Origin: an uncultured Clostridia bacterium
GTDB taxonomy: Bacteria > Bacillota > Clostridia > Lachnospirales > CAG-274
Assembly: GCA_947627855.1 (NCBI GenBank)
Contig: CANQXR010000019.1
Span: 1 to 41,389 of the forward strand
DNA: 41,389 nt
Reading direction: 5' to 3'
In this document: one piece after another, positions 25,810-35,846 of the stretch
Layout: the number at the start of each line of letters is the position of its first letter
Position numbering within the stretch: the stretch's first letter is position 1
Notes under the pieces: generated by a model
Seen by the model: the letters and a program-made list of their open reading frames with translations, nothing else
What the model was told of the DNA's origin: nothing
The model's database searches: none
Program-made: the position numbers and the translations under genes

Positions 25810-26300
25810 TAAATATTTTTTATGAATTTTGCAAATTCTTTACGATTTTTATTGCAGAAAAATGCTCCGTCCTCCGCCCTCATCATAAAAGCACGCCAGT
25901 CCGACCAGCCGTAAAGTGAAAAACGATAGCTTCTGCCGTGTCTGAAGCCCTTAAGGAGCTTTACAGCCTCCCTTGTATATTCGTCACAGACAAACACGCA
26001 GGTCAGATATGTATACATATGCCCCGGCTTCGGCTCTACAAGTTCCTCCCCCTGTGAAACGACATATTCGCTGCACCTGCGGAAAACATCTTCGGTGAAG
26101 CTTTTTACCGAAAAAACAAACACATACTCGTGGCAGTCTGCCTCCCATAGCCTTGCGCTTTTTACAAGCACAAATTTTTCATTGTGAATATGAAAATCAC
26201 ATCTGCATACAAGCCCCATGCCGCCGTCGTCCATGGTATGTATGTCAAAAAGCCCCTTATATCTGCCTATCAATCTGTCAACTGCTTCCTGTCTTGTCAT
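25809..26300 (-). CDS. Conserved protein of unknown function
   Basis: This 163-residue soluble protein has no signal peptide or membrane segment. Notable stretches are EKFVLVKSARLWEADCHEYVF, PKPGHMYTYLTCVFVCDEYT and the basic RSYRFSLYGWSDWRA. I recall similar proteins in many Clostridia, always uncharacterised. I chose ATG 26300, which has GGGAG seven bases before it. An in-frame ATG at 26330 with AAGGAG at a longer spacing (12) would add ten residues. It precedes cstA on the same strand. Confidence 0.75.
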   Translation of the reverse strand: MTRQEAVDRLIGRYKGLFDIHTMDDGGMGLVCRCDFHIHNEKFVLVKSARLWEADCHEYVFVFSVKSFTEDVFRRCSEYVVSQGEELVEPKPGHMYTYLTCVFVCDEYTREAVKLLKGFRHGRSYRFSLYGWSDWRAFMMRAEDGAFFCNKNRKEFAKFIKNI

Positions 26301-26475
26301 ATTACGGCTCCCAAAAAAATATTTCTGCATATATATATTTTACTCCTTTTTTTTAACTTTGCAACATTTTTTTTGCATAAACATACAATATTTCGGTTAA
26401 TTAATATTTTTTCCTTCTTTTGGCAACATGTTCTCCCTTGGTTCAGACAAATCGTAAAAGCTTCTGATATTGTTG

Positions 26476-26504
26476 TTGACGGGGCGGCGGAAATAGTATA
26501 TAAT
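26476..26504 (+). promoter_or_regulatory. Predicted sigma-A promoter of the Fur-family gene
   Basis: TTGACG (26476-26481), a 17-base spacer and a perfect TATAAT (26499-26504), 45 bases before the start. I see no clear PerR or Fur box (a 7-1-7 palindrome) over it. Confidence 0.8.
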
Positions 26505-26549
26505 AGTAATAAGTCCTAATAATGAAAATCCGGACAGGGTGTTGGTTAT

Positions 26550-26930
26550 ATGAAAACAAAAAGAAATACAAAACAGAGAAGGCTTGTGCTTGATGCGGTT
26601 CGTTCTCTTACAAACCACCCAAGCGCAGACGAAATATATGTTTATCTCAGAAGGCTTGACAGCAGAATAAGCCGGGGAACGGTTTACAGAAATCTGAATG
26701 TACTTGCGGAGGAGGGGGAAATAAACCATATAAGAGTTCCCGCCGCAGACAGATATGATTTCAGAACAGACCGCCATTACCATATGATATGCTCCCGCTG
26801 CGGCAGAGTTTTTGACGCTCCCATAGAATATGCGGAGGAAAACGACAGAGCCGCCGAGGAGGGGACCGGCTTTAAAGTAAAATGTCACAACACAGTATTT
26901 GAGGGTATGTGCCCCGACTGTCTGGAATAA
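26550..26930 (+). CDS. Fur-family transcriptional regulator, PerR-like
   Basis: This 126-residue regulator has an N-terminal winged helix (HPSADEIYVYLRR, then GTVYRNLNVLAEEGEI). The metal-binding and dimer part includes YDFRTDRHYHMIC, which carries the Asp/His ligands of the regulatory site. Two Cys pairs (CSRCG and CPDC) would hold the structural zinc. The D-x-H/H arrangement and the partner gene make a PerR-type peroxide sensor the best guess, but Fur and Zur cannot be excluded by sight. It is followed after 34 bases by the glutamate-synthase-like/rubrerythrin gene, probably its main target. Confidence 0.88.
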   Translation: MKTKRNTKQRRLVLDAVRSLTNHPSADEIYVYLRRLDSRISRGTVYRNLNVLAEEGEINHIRVPAADRYDFRTDRHYHMICSRCGRVFDAPIEYAEENDRAAEEGTGFKVKCHNTVFEGMCPDCLE

Positions 26931-26964
26931 AATTTTAAAAATACCGAGAAAGAGGTGATTTACT

Positions 26965-29043
26965 ATGGCAGTTTATAAGTGCAGCGTGTGCGGCGCTGTT
27001 TTTGATGAAGAAAAGGAGGGCAAGCTGCTTTCACAGATAGAGGTATGCCCTGTCTGCAAACAGCCGATATCCAGATTCGTCAGAGTGGAGGAGCCGCCCA
27101 AGCCCCAAAAGGAATTTTCCGGCGGGCTTGACTATAAATATGCAAGAACAGACCCCACCGACAGATATATGGAGCAGATACACGAAATGGCTGTTACGGG
27201 GAAATACATAAGCGCAGCTATGGGCACCAAAATGCCGCTGCCGAGCTGGGACGACATTCTTATTCTCGGCGCTCAGCTGAATCCCTCTCCGCTGAACGAC
27301 CACGATGATGTCGACAGTATGACCGTAATAGGCAAAAACGCCAAAAAGCCCATGGTTCTGAACAGTCCCATATATATTTCCCATATGTCCTTCGGGGCGT
27401 TGTCAAAGGAGATAAAAACAGCCCTTGCAAGGGGCTCGGCAATGGCAAAAACGGCAGTATGCAGCGGAGAGGGCGGAATTCTGCCGGAGGAAAGAGCCGA
27501 AGCATATAAATATATTTTTGAATACATACCCAATAAATACAGCGTTACCGATGAAAACCTTAAAAATTCCGATGCGATAGAGATAAAAATAGGTCAGGGA
27601 ACCAAGCCCGGCATGGGCGGACATCTCCCCGGAGAAAAGGTTACGCCGGAGGTGGCGGCAATAAGGGGCAGAAAGCCCGGAGAGGACATACAAAGCCCCT
27701 CTAAGTTTCCGGAGATAAATTCGAGGGACGACCTGAGGGCTATGGTGGATATGCTCAGACTTCGTTCGGGCGGCAGACCAATAGGCATAAAGCTTGCGGC
27801 GGGGCATATTGAAAGCGATCTGGAATATGCCGTATATGCAGGACCCGATTTCATAACAATAGACGGCAGAGGCGGCGCAACAGGCTCCAGTCCCTTCTTT
27901 CTCCGTGAAGCCACAACTGTTCCCACAATATATGCTCTGCACAGGGCACGCAGATATCTTGACAGCATAGGCTCGGATATTTCCCTCGTTATAACGGGAG
28001 GACTGAGGGTGAGCGCAGATTTTGCCAAGGCTCTCGCTATGGGTGCTGACGCCGTGGCAGTAGCAAGCGGCGCTCTCATTGCGGCAGCCTGTCAGCAGTA
28101 CAGGATATGCGGAAGCGGAAACTGTCCCGTAGGCGTGGCAACACAAAATCCGGAGCTGAGAAAACGTCTTGATGTAGATGCCGCCGCAATACGCACGGCA
28201 AACTATCTCAACGTATCTCTTTCGGAGCTTAAGACCTTTGCCAGAATAACGGGACACAGCTCCGTACACGGGCTTTCCGAAGATGACCTTATAACGACAG
28301 ACGAGGCAATAGCAAAATACACCGATATCAGGCACGCAGGAGAAGCTGCTGATATAAAAACAAAAAATGAAGCAAAGGAGAGGATAACAATGAAAACATA
28401 CAAATGCAAGGTATGCGGAGAAATTTTCCAGGCGGGCGACAATCCCGTATGTCCACGCTGTAAGGCGACAGGCGACAAGCTTGAAGTTGTTCGGGACGAA
28501 AAGCCTGCAAACAAATACGCAGGAACACAGACTGAAAAGAACCTGCAGGCAGCCTTTGCCGGCGAATCACAGGCAAGGAATAAATATACTTATTTTGCTT
28601 CCGTTGCCAAGAAGGAGGGCTATGAGCAGATGTCGGCTCTGTTTTTAAAGACCGCCGACAATGAAAAGGAGCACGCAAAGCTTTGGTTCAAGGAGCTTAA
28701 CGGCATAGGCAGCACAGCCGAAAATCTTGCCGAAGCAGCCGCAGGTGAAAATTATGAATGGACGGATATGTACGCAGGCTTTGCCGAAACCGCCGAAAAA
28801 GAGGGCTTTACGGAGCTTGCAAGGAAATTCCGTCAGGTAGCGGATATCGAAAGACATCATGAAGAGCGCTATCGTGCCCTTCTCAGAAACATAGAAACAG
28901 CCGAAGTATTCAAAAAGAGCGAGGTCAAGGTATGGGAATGCAGAAACTGCGGTCATATAGTAGTGGGAACAGCCGCTCCCGATGTATGCCCCGTTTGCAA
29001 TCACCCCCAAAGCTTTTTTGAAATCAACTGCGAAAACTATTAA
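26965..29043 (+). CDS. Fusion of rubredoxin-like, glutamate-synthase-like FMN domain and rubrerythrin
   Basis: This single 692-residue frame holds five parts. Residues 1-45 are a rubredoxin-like Cys4 knuckle (C6, C9, C28, C31). Residues about 80-440 are the FMN barrel of the glutamate synthase large subunit, including [17 protein letters not shown] and [15 protein letters not shown], which resembles the 3Fe-4S site. Residues 479-505 are a rubredoxin-like knuckle, and about 520-645 the rubrerythrin four-helix diiron domain ([33 protein letters not shown]). Residues 655-690 are a C-terminal rubredoxin. Rubrerythrin reduces peroxide; the FMN part may feed it electrons, which is inference. The first half is usually a separate protein. 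A strong internal start at 28390 may also make the rubrerythrin alone. Confidence 0.88.
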   Translation: MAVYKCSVCGAVFDEEKEGKLLSQIEVCPVCKQPISRFVRVEEPPKPQKEFSGGLDYKYARTDPTDRYMEQIHEMAVTGKYISAAMGTKMPLPSWDDILILGAQLNPSPLNDHDDVDSMTVIGKNAKKPMVLNSPIYISHMSFGALSKEIKTALARGSAMAKTAVCSGEGGILPEERAEAYKYIFEYIPNKYSVTDENLKNSDAIEIKIGQGTKPGMGGHLPGEKVTPEVAAIRGRKPGEDIQSPSKFPEINSRDDLRAMVDMLRLRSGGRPIGIKLAAGHIESDLEYAVYAGPDFITIDGRGGATGSSPFFLREATTVPTIYALHRARRYLDSIGSDISLVITGGLRVSADFAKALAMGADAVAVASGALIAAACQQYRICGSGNCPVGVATQNPELRKRLDVDAAAIRTANYLNVSLSELKTFARITGHSSVHGLSEDDLITTDEAIAKYTDIRHAGEAADIKTKNEAKERITMKTYKCKVCGEIFQAGDNPVCPRCKATGDKLEVVRDEKPANKYAGTQTEKNLQAAFAGESQARNKYTYFASVAKKEGYEQMSALFLKTADNEKEHAKLWFKELNGIGSTAENLAEAAAGENYEWTDMYAGFAETAEKEGFTELARKFRQVADIERHHEERYRALLRNIETAEVFKKSEVKVWECRNCGHIVVGTAAPDVCPVCNHPQSFFEINCENY
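28374..28392 (+). promoter_or_regulatory. Internal ribosome site and start codon for a stand-alone rubrerythrin
   Basis: AAAGGAG (28374-28380) lies nine bases before an in-frame ATG (28390-28392), exactly where the rubrerythrin part begins ([11 protein letters not shown]). The site is as good as those of neighbouring genes. It would give a 217-residue rubrerythrin with a rubredoxin at each end, in addition to or instead of the fusion. Confidence 0.7.
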
Positions 29044-29050
29044 AAACACC

Positions 29051-29082
29051 GACTGCCCCGATTTTTTTCGGGGCAGTCTTTT
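29051..29082. terminator. Strong terminator between the convergent rubrerythrin and Sua5 genes
   Basis: A perfect 11-bp stem (29051-29061 with 29068-29078, GACTGCCCCGA/TCGGGGCAGTC) is followed by TTTTATA on the plus strand. On the minus strand GGTGTTTTTA follows, so it probably works both ways. Confidence 0.9.
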
Positions 29083-29099
29083 ATATAAAATTATATGAC

Positions 29100-30146
29100 T
29101 TATACATTTATAATATTATAGCCCGCCGCTTTTTTCAGACGGTTCATTATGGCAAGCCCCAGTCCTTCCTCTGAAAAGGCCTTTACATATGCCTTTTCAA
29201 GTCCGAGGGCATCGCATCTGCGCAGGGAGGCAAAAAGACTTGCCGCAACACGGGCTTCATCATTGTCGCTCCCCATTTCAATAACCTTAAAGCCGTCAAA
29301 AAAGCCGCTGTCCTCCTTTGTCGCAATAACGCCGGAGGAAATTCCCTTTTCGCCGTCTGCGGACAGAAGGGAAAGTATTTTCTCACGGACTTTGTTTATT
29401 TCACCGTCAACAACGGTAATGCTGCACACGGGAGAATAATGTTTATATTTCATTCCCGGAGCAATGGGAACAAAATCCCCTCCCGGCTCTTCGAGAACAG
29501 CCCTGTCCGTTCTTATTTTGCCTATGGCGCTCTCAAGCATTTCCCTCGTCACCGAACCGGGGCGCAGAAGCACAGCGTCCTTACCCGTAGTATCCACTAT
29601 GGTCGATTCAAGCCCGAACACACTGCTGCCCCCGTCTATAACCATATCTATTCTGCCGTCAAGGTCGTCCATAACGTGGGCTGCCGATGTTGGGCTGGGT
29701 CTGCCCGATGTATTTGCGCTCGGAGCCGCAATCGGAACACCGCAGGCGCTTATAAATTTTCTTGCCGTTTCATTTTCGGGAAAACGCACAGCCACTGTGG
29801 GAAGTCCTCCCGATGTTTCATTGGGTATAGCCTTGCTTTTCTTAAAAATAAGCGTCAGAGGACCGGGCCAGAAATTGTCCATAAGCTTTTTGGCGTTTTC
29901 GCTTACCTCCGAAACTACGCCCCCAAGCTGTGAAAGAGCCGAAATATGAACTATAAGGGGATTGTCCGAGGGACGCCCCTTGGCCTCATATATTTTCTTT
30001 ACCGCAGCAGGGTCAAGGGCATTTGCCCCAAGCCCATAAACCGTTTCCGTAGGGAAAGCCACAAGTCCGCCCCTGTTTATTACTCCGGCGGCTTTTTCAA
30101 ACACAGCCCCGTTTATATCCGTCACTCTGAAATATTCGGTTTTCAT
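29100..30146 (-). CDS. ywlC: L-threonylcarbamoyladenylate synthase (Sua5/YwlC)
   Basis: This 348-residue protein makes threonylcarbamoyl-AMP from threonine, bicarbonate and ATP for the t6A modification at position 37 of ANN-decoding tRNAs. The YrdC domain is at the N terminus ([15 protein letters not shown] at about 28-42, KGRPSDNPL, then [12 protein letters not shown]). The Sua5 C-terminal domain follows ([13 protein letters not shown], then [11 protein letters not shown]). I chose ATG 30146, which overlaps the stop of the SEC-C gene as ATGA and gives the normal family start. It is last in the radA operon. Confidence 0.94.
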   Translation of the reverse strand: MKTEYFRVTDINGAVFEKAAGVINRGGLVAFPTETVYGLGANALDPAAVKKIYEAKGRPSDNPLIVHISALSQLGGVVSEVSENAKKLMDNFWPGPLTLIFKKSKAIPNETSGGLPTVAVRFPENETARKFISACGVPIAAPSANTSGRPSPTSAAHVMDDLDGRIDMVIDGGSSVFGLESTIVDTTGKDAVLLRPGSVTREMLESAIGKIRTDRAVLEEPGGDFVPIAPGMKYKHYSPVCSITVVDGEINKVREKILSLLSADGEKGISSGVIATKEDSGFFDGFKVIEMGSDNDEARVAASLFASLRRCDALGLEKAYVKAFSEEGLGLAIMNRLKKAAGYNIINV

Positions 30147-30646
30147 GACTTGTGCGCTCCGCAGCATTTTTTATATTTTTTGCCGCTTCCGCAGGGACAG
30201 GGGTCGTTTCGTCCTATTTTCTTTTCCTTATAGACGGTTCTTGAAACCTTCTGCTCCTTATAGAAAACCTCAAGCTGTTCCTTCGTGAAAATACCCTCCC
30301 ATTCGGGCAGAGAATAGAGAGTTTCCGCCTTATATTCAACCATCTTTTTATAAAGTCTTTCAAAATCAAAGCTTATGTCTATTTCACTTTCGGGCGTAAA
30401 GTTTTCAAGGTTTACTTTTTCGTCAAGAGCCTCGTTTATGCCGTCAATAAAGCCGGCGAAATACACGGGGGTCATATCGAAGCGTTTTGCAAGCTCCTCA
30501 ACGCTGCCCTTCAGTGTGTTTATTTTGTTTTTAAGAAAATACTCATATATTTTCTGTTCCTTGGGCATATAGTCATTCCATACTCTCTGATTGACTCCGC
30601 CCTCCCTTGTGTATGCGCTCATATACCATGATTCGTACAGTGCCAT
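30143..30646 (-). CDS. SEC-C motif zinc-binding protein
   Basis: This 167-residue protein ends in a SEC-C motif, [18 protein letters not shown], the zinc knuckle also found at the end of SecA. The N-terminal 130 residues are helical and acidic, with no fold I recognise. Similar small proteins are widespread in Clostridia without a known role. The ribosome site is GGAGG. It lies 21 bases after radA and overlaps the Sua5 gene by four bases, which points to translational coupling. Confidence 0.85.
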   Translation of the reverse strand: MALYESWYMSAYTREGGVNQRVWNDYMPKEQKIYEYFLKNKINTLKGSVEELAKRFDMTPVYFAGFIDGINEALDEKVNLENFTPESEIDISFDFERLYKKMVEYKAETLYSLPEWEGIFTKEQLEVFYKEQKVSRTVYKEKKIGRNDPCPCGSGKKYKKCCGAHKS

Positions 30647-30667
30647 TTTTTTATTTCCTCCGTTATG

Positions 30668-32032
30668 TTATAGAATTAAGCTTAAAAGCATATTGATATT
30701 ATCCGCCGTTCTGACATTCTTTTTAAGCTCGGCGGGTATTTCCTTTGAATTTGCTGTGGGTATTATTATATCGGTAAAGCCCAGCTTTACACACTCGGCA
30801 ATTCTCTTTTCGCACATACCTACGCCTCTCAGCTCTCCGGCAAGCCCCACCTCGCCGAATATGGCGGTATGAGGAGCGACAGCCTTATTCTTATAGCTTG
30901 AGGCTACGCAGGCAATTATTGCGGCGTCGAGGGAAGGCTCCGAAAGCCGTATTCCCCCTGTGAGATTTACATATATGTCGAAGCTTGCCAATGAAAAATT
31001 AAGCCTTTTTTCAAGAACAGCCATAAGCATTATAACTCTGCCGAAGTCGGTGCCCGTTGCCATTCTTCTCGGGGTCTGAAAGCCGGTGTACGCCGCCAGT
31101 GCCTGAACCTCCACCAGAAGCGGACGGCTGCCCTCCATACAGCAGGTAACCGCCGAGCCGGGCACGCCTATGGGTCTGCCCTTCAGAAGATATTCGGAGG
31201 GGTTGAGGATTTCCCTGAGCCCCTTTCCCGTCATTTCAAAAACGCCTATTTCATTTGTACCCCCGAAACGGTTTTTGACACACCGCAATATCCTGTAAGA
31301 GAAATTCTTGTCCCCCTCGAAATAAAGCACCGTGTCGACCATATGCTCCAGCACACGGGGACCTGCAAGCTGACCCTCCTTTGTAACGTGCCCCACGATT
31401 ATGACGGTTATATTGTTCTGCTTTGCTATGTTCAGAAGCCTGTAACCGCTTTCTCTCACCTGCGAAACGGAGCCGGGGGCGGAGGTAATATCATCTGTAT
31501 ACATTGTCTGTATGGAATCTATTATTACAATATCGGGTCTTATGTTTATAATTTCGTTTTCTATTGTCTTTAAATTCGTTTCGCTGAGAATAAGGAGATC
31601 GTCCGTTGTTATGTCCAGTCTTGAAGCCCTCAGCTTTACCTGTGCCGCAGACTCCTCCCCCGAAACATATAATATTTTCCCTTTATCCGCCGATTTGCAA
31701 AGCTGAATAAGCAGAGTTGACTTGCCTATTCCGGGGTCGCCTCCCACAAGAGTAAATGAGCCTCTCACAAGACCGCCGGAAAGAACTCTGTCAAGCTCGC
31801 CTATTCCCGTTTTCATATGCGCGGAATCGAGGGCGGAAATCTCCGAAAGAACGACCGAACTGCTTCTGCGGCTCTCATCGGCTGCCGCCGCCCTTTTATA
31901 GCGTGATTTGTCCTCAACAACAGCCTCCTCGGAAAAGGTGGCAAACTCGCCGCAGGAAGGACATCTTCCCAGCCACTTGCCCGTTTCATATCCGCAGGAC
32001 TGACAGACAAACCTTGTTTTTTGCCTTGCCAT
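30668..32032 (-). CDS. radA: DNA repair protein RadA
   Basis: RadA is a RecA-like ATPase and helicase that processes branched recombination intermediates. The 454-residue protein has the N-terminal Cys4 zinc finger (CQSCGYETGKWLGRCPSCGEF, residues about 9-29), Walker A GGDPGIGKST, the RadA-specific KNRFG motif and a C-terminal Lon-protease-like domain (GGIRLSEPSLDAAI). Length matches the family. Its start overlaps the stop of the preceding gene by one base (TAATG). Confidence 0.97.
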   Translation of the reverse strand: MARQKTRFVCQSCGYETGKWLGRCPSCGEFATFSEEAVVEDKSRYKRAAAADESRRSSSVVLSEISALDSAHMKTGIGELDRVLSGGLVRGSFTLVGGDPGIGKSTLLIQLCKSADKGKILYVSGEESAAQVKLRASRLDITTDDLLILSETNLKTIENEIINIRPDIVIIDSIQTMYTDDITSAPGSVSQVRESGYRLLNIAKQNNITVIIVGHVTKEGQLAGPRVLEHMVDTVLYFEGDKNFSYRILRCVKNRFGGTNEIGVFEMTGKGLREILNPSEYLLKGRPIGVPGSAVTCCMEGSRPLLVEVQALAAYTGFQTPRRMATGTDFGRVIMLMAVLEKRLNFSLASFDIYVNLTGGIRLSEPSLDAAIIACVASSYKNKAVAPHTAIFGEVGLAGELRGVGMCEKRIAECVKLGFTDIIIPTANSKEIPAELKKNVRTADNINMLLSLIL

Positions 32033-32442
32033 TATTTTCTGACAAGCTTGATTTCCACAGGCTCGTCCTTAAGAGCTGCCGAAAAGCTGAGCTTGCCTGC
32101 AAATCTTGCGTGGACTCTGCCTATTTTTACGCCGTCTACCGAAAGGTCGTACTGAGCATCGTCCTCAAGCTCAAGGGTAAACTGAGTCTGTCCAAGTCCG
32201 GAAGCCCTGAACTTAGTTCTCTTGTCGTTTGATGAGAAATTGAACACAGCCGCTCCGGGAACAGCCTCAAGCACGAGATGTCCGTTTTTTGAAAAGCGTG
32301 TAACAAGCTTATGTGTTCTTACTTTATATAAATCTTCATCTACCTTAAAATTTTCTACCTTCAGTTTTTCGTCAAGCTCATAATTTCCAAAGCTGATAGT
32401 GTTGTTTTCTTCAAGTCTGATGCCTTCATCAACTACTGACAT
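32032..32442 (-). CDS. Small conserved clostridial protein of unknown function
   Basis: This 136-residue protein is predicted to be all-beta, with no signal peptide. It opens ISFGNYELDEKLKVENFKV and ends with VKIGRVHARFAGKLSFS. I recall close relatives in many Clostridia labelled endosialidase, a label that looks like a carried-over annotation error because no glycosidase fold or catalytic pattern is visible in so short a protein. It heads the radA operon; the stop overlaps the radA start by one base. The ribosome site is AGGAGG. Confidence 0.8.
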   Translation of the reverse strand: MSVVDEGIRLEENNTISFGNYELDEKLKVENFKVDEDLYKVRTHKLVTRFSKNGHLVLEAVPGAAVFNFSSNDKRTKFRASGLGQTQFTLELEDDAQYDLSVDGVKIGRVHARFAGKLSFSAALKDEPVEIKLVRK

Positions 32443-32495
32443 TTGATTTTCCTCCTGAATTATGATATTATAAAAAGCAAGGGGGATTTTTCCCC

Positions 32496-32543
32496 TATAA
32501 TCGTCACTAATACGATTATATCAAATTTTTTGTTTTTTGTATA
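32496..32543 (-). promoter_or_regulatory. Promoter of the radA operon within a perfect 8-bp dyad
   Basis: TATAATCG (32496-32503), nine bases, then CGATTATA (32513-32520) is a perfect dyad in the divergent region. Its right half supplies a TATAAT on the minus strand, and TATACA (32538-32543) lies 17 bases upstream, a good fit for the radA operon promoter. The spacing and symmetry look like an operator that would cover the -10 box. Confidence 0.55.
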
Positions 32544-32590
32544 CGGAAATTTTTAAAAATTTACTTAAAAAAATAAATAAGGGAGTATTT

Positions 32591-33298
32591 ATGATAAGAC
32601 TGGATAAATTTATATGTTCCGCCGGCTCTTACAGCAGAAAAGAAGCCAAAAAACTTATAAAGGACGGCAAAGTAAGGGCGGACGGCTCGGTATGCAGAAA
32701 TGCGGATATGAAAATAGACGAAAATAAGGCTGTTGTGGAGATAAACGGCAGGGCTGTTTCATATTCAAGGTTTTCATATATAATAATGAACAAGCCCTCC
32801 GGCGCAGTCTGCTCCAATGACGAAAAGGGTGAAAGAACGGTTTTTGACATACTTCCGCCGGAGCTTATGAGAAAGGGACTTTTTACCGCAGGAAGGCTCG
32901 ACAAGGACACCGTGGGACTTCTCATAATAACAGATGACGGCGATTTTTCCCACAGGCTTATGTCCCCCAAAAAGCACGTTGAAAAGGTTTATTATGCCGA
33001 GGGCAAAGGAAAGCTACTCAAAAACGCCGAAGAAATGTTTAAGGAGGGTATGTTGTTGGGAGATGAAAGACTTAAAAGCGCCCGTCTTAATGTGCTTTAT
33101 AATGACGGAGAAACAATAAAAGCCGAAATAACCGTCAGCGAGGGCAAATATCATCAGGTAAAAAGAATGCTTTACAAGGCAGGCATTGAAACAACCTATC
33201 TGAAAAGAATAAAAATAGGCGGACTTTCCCTTGACGAAAATCTGAAGGAGGGGGACGCCCGAATTATGACAGCTGACGAAATGAGGCTTATTTTCTGA
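32591..33298 (+). CDS. rsuA: RsuA-family rRNA pseudouridine synthase
   Basis: This 235-residue enzyme converts a uridine in rRNA to pseudouridine. It has an N-terminal S4 RNA-binding domain (MIRLDKFICSAGSYSRKEAKKL). The catalytic core carries GRLDKDTVGLLIITDDG with the catalytic Asp, followed by SHRLMSPKKHVEKVY, which is closer to RsuA (16S position 516) than to RluB/E/F. I chose ATG 32591 because GGGAG lies seven bases before it; the longer open frame upstream has no ribosome site. It is a single gene facing leuS. Confidence 0.9.
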   Translation: MIRLDKFICSAGSYSRKEAKKLIKDGKVRADGSVCRNADMKIDENKAVVEINGRAVSYSRFSYIIMNKPSGAVCSNDEKGERTVFDILPPELMRKGLFTAGRLDKDTVGLLIITDDGDFSHRLMSPKKHVEKVYYAEGKGKLLKNAEEMFKEGMLLGDERLKSARLNVLYNDGETIKAEITVSEGKYHQVKRMLYKAGIETTYLKRIKIGGLSLDENLKEGDARIMTADEMRLIF

Positions 33299-33332
33299 AA
33301 AAAAGAGGTCCGGCGTATATACTGCGCCGGAC
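33297..33332 (-). terminator. Terminator of leuS
   Basis: GTCCGGCG (33308-33315) pairs with CGCCGGAC (33325-33332). On the minus strand CTCTTTTTTT follows directly. It lies nine bases after the leuS stop. Confidence 0.88.
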
Positions 33333-33340
33333 TTCGCCGA

Positions 33341-35752
33341 TTATCTGACTACTATATTAAGAATCTTGTTTTTAACGTATATTTCCTTGAAAATATTTTT
33401 GCCTTCGAGAAATTTCTTTACGCCGGCTTCTGCGTGAGCCTTTTCCTTTACGCTTTCTTCGTCCTCGTCAAGGGCTATTGTAACCTTGCCTCTGACCTTG
33501 CCGTTTACGGTTACGGCGATGGTTATGCTCTTTTCAACCGTCTTTTCCTCGTCATATTCGGGCCACTTTGCTTCATAGAGATGTCCCTCAAAGCCAGCCG
33601 TTTCCCAAAGCTCTTCGGTAATATGCGGAGCAACGGGATTAAGCAGTATAAGGAAGGTTCTGAATTCAGCCATATTTATGCGCTTTGCCCCATAGAAATC
33701 ATTCAGCAGAGCCATAAGAGCGGCTATGCCCGTATTGAACTTAAGCCCCTCATAATCTCCCGAAACCTTTTTGATGGTCTGGTGCATCTTTGTTTCAAAT
33801 TCCTTTGAATAGCTGTCGCCGGGCACAACAAGCTCCTGAAGCTTCCATACCCTTTCAAGAAATCTCCGGCAGCCCTTCACACCGTTCTGCGACCACGAAG
33901 CAGCCATATCGAAAGCACCTATAAACATTTCGTATGTCCTCAGGGTATCTGCGCCGAATTCATTTATTATATCATCGGGATTGACCACATTACCTCTTGA
34001 TTTGGACATTTTTTCGCCGTTTTCGCCGAGTATCATACCGTGTGAGGTTCTCTTCCTGTAAGGCTCGGCAGTCGGCACAACACCCATATCATAGAGGAAC
34101 TTGTGCCAGAAGCGTGAATAGAGCAGATGAAGGGTGGTATGCTCCATACCTCCGTTATACCAGTCAACAGGCAGCCAATAGTCAAGTGCCTTTCTGTCTG
34201 CAAGGGCGTTGTTGTTGTGGGGGTCGATATATCTTAAGAAATACCATGAAGAGCCTGCCCACTGAGGCATTGTGTCGGTTTCTCTCTTTGCGGGACCTCC
34301 GCAGTGAGGACAGGTTGTGTTTACCCAGTCGGTCATAGCCGCAAGGGGCGACTCTCCCGTATCCGTAGGCATATAGCTTTCAACCTCCGGCAGTCTGAGG
34401 GGCAGCTCCTCCTCCGGAATGGGCACATAACCGCATTTGTCGCAGTGTACGATAGGTATTGGCTCGCCCCAATATCTCTGACGTGAGAATACCCAGTCAC
34501 GAAGCTTGAAATTGACCTTTTTGTGACCTATTCCCTTTTCTTCGAGGAACTTTATTATCTCAGCCTTTGCCGCCGAAACGTCAAGACCGTTCAGGAAATC
34601 GGAATTGACAAGCTTGCCTGTTTTGATGTCGGTAAATGCAGCCTCCTGAACATTTCCTCCTGCAACGACCTCGATAATTGGCAAACCGAACTTCTTCGCA
34701 AAGTCCCAGTCACGTTCGTCATGGGCAGGCACAGCCATAATTGCGCCTGTTCCGTAAGACATAAGAACATAGTCGGAGATCCACACAGGTATTTCCTTGC
34801 CGTTCACAGGATTAACAGCTCTTATTCCCTTTATTTCAACGCCTGTCTTTTCCTTTACAAGCTCCGTACGCTCGAAATCGGACTTCTTTGAGGCTTCTTC
34901 CCTGTATGCGGCAGCCTCGCCGTAATTTTCTATAATATCCTTATATTTGTCAATAAGCGGGTGTTCGGGAGAAATTACCATATATGTCGCCCCGAAAAGG
35001 GTGTCGGGACGTGTGGTATAAACCGTGAGTATCTCGTCAATTCCCTTAAGGGCAAAGTCCACCTCTGCGCCCTCCGAGCGACCTATCCAGTTTTTCTGGG
35101 ATACTTTTATTTTCTCCACATAATCCACATCGTCAAGATCCTTTATAAGCCTGTCGGCATAAGCCGTGATTTTGAGCATCCACTGACTTTTGACCCTGCG
35201 CACAACGGGAGAACCGCATCTTTCGCATACACCGTTTACAACCTCTTCATTTGCAAGTCCGACCTTGCAGCCCGTACACCAGTTTATGGGCATTTTGCTT
35301 TTATATGCAAGCCCCTTTTTGAAAAGCTGTAAAAATATCCATTGTGTCCACTTATAATAATCGGGGTCGGTGGTGTTGACCTCCTTCGACCAATCGAAGG
35401 AATAGCCTATTGTCTTAAGCTGATTTTTAAAGCGCTCCACATTCTTTTCCGTAACTATACGTGGGTGTATCTTGTTTTTGATGGCATAGTTTTCGGTAGG
35501 AAGTCCGAAAGCGTCCCAGCCCATGGGAAACAGAACATTATATCCCTGCATACGTCTTTTTCTCGATATAATGTCAAGAGCCGTATAAGGACGTGGGTGA
35601 CCTACGTGAAGTCCCTGTCCGGAGGGATAGGGAAATTCCACAAGGGCGTAATATTTTGGCTTGGTATAATCGTCAGAGGTTTTGAACGCCTCACTTTTCT
35701 CCCATATATCCTGCCATTTCTTTTCGATTTCTTTAGGTGAATACTCTTTCAT
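33341..35752 (-). CDS. leuS: Leucine--tRNA ligase
   Basis: This 803-residue class I synthetase charges tRNA-Leu. The HIGH-type motif is in [17 protein letters not shown] (from about residue 36) and KMSKS is in [17 protein letters not shown] Cys4 zinc knuckle ([13 protein letters not shown], then CERCG) and the CP1 editing domain with [14 protein letters not shown] are intact. Length is normal. It has its own promoter and terminator. The leader is under 70 bases, too short for a T-box. Confidence 0.98.
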   Translation of the reverse strand: MKEYSPKEIEKKWQDIWEKSEAFKTSDDYTKPKYYALVEFPYPSGQGLHVGHPRPYTALDIISRKRRMQGYNVLFPMGWDAFGLPTENYAIKNKIHPRIVTEKNVERFKNQLKTIGYSFDWSKEVNTTDPDYYKWTQWIFLQLFKKGLAYKSKMPINWCTGCKVGLANEEVVNGVCERCGSPVVRRVKSQWMLKITAYADRLIKDLDDVDYVEKIKVSQKNWIGRSEGAEVDFALKGIDEILTVYTTRPDTLFGATYMVISPEHPLIDKYKDIIENYGEAAAYREEASKKSDFERTELVKEKTGVEIKGIRAVNPVNGKEIPVWISDYVLMSYGTGAIMAVPAHDERDWDFAKKFGLPIIEVVAGGNVQEAAFTDIKTGKLVNSDFLNGLDVSAAKAEIIKFLEEKGIGHKKVNFKLRDWVFSRQRYWGEPIPIVHCDKCGYVPIPEEELPLRLPEVESYMPTDTGESPLAAMTDWVNTTCPHCGGPAKRETDTMPQWAGSSWYFLRYIDPHNNNALADRKALDYWLPVDWYNGGMEHTTLHLLYSRFWHKFLYDMGVVPTAEPYRKRTSHGMILGENGEKMSKSRGNVVNPDDIINEFGADTLRTYEMFIGAFDMAASWSQNGVKGCRRFLERVWKLQELVVPGDSYSKEFETKMHQTIKKVSGDYEGLKFNTGIAALMALLNDFYGAKRINMAEFRTFLILLNPVAPHITEELWETAGFEGHLYEAKWPEYDEEKTVEKSITIAVTVNGKVRGKVTIALDEDEESVKEKAHAEAGVKKFLEGKNIFKEIYVKNKILNIVVR

Positions 35753-35817
35753 TTCGGTTTCTCCTTGTCTGACTTATAATATTTGTATAATTTTTTTATA
35801 AATTGAATTTTAAGCGT

Positions 35818-35846
35818 ATTTTACCACAAAGCCTTCATTATGTCAA
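35818..35846 (-). promoter_or_regulatory. Predicted strong promoter of leuS
   Basis: On the minus strand a perfect TTGACA (35841-35846), a 17-base spacer and TAAAAT (35818-35823). The -35 box overlaps the last codons of the upstream gene. Confidence 0.8.

Noticed and set aside
26505..26549. PerR/Fur box over the Fur-family promoter
   Set aside because: The TAATAAGTCCTAATAA region has repeated TAATA units but no inverted 7-1-7 match.
35753..35842. T-box leader for leuS
   Set aside because: The leader from the predicted promoter is under 70 bases, too short for a T-box, and no AGGGTGG-type core is present.
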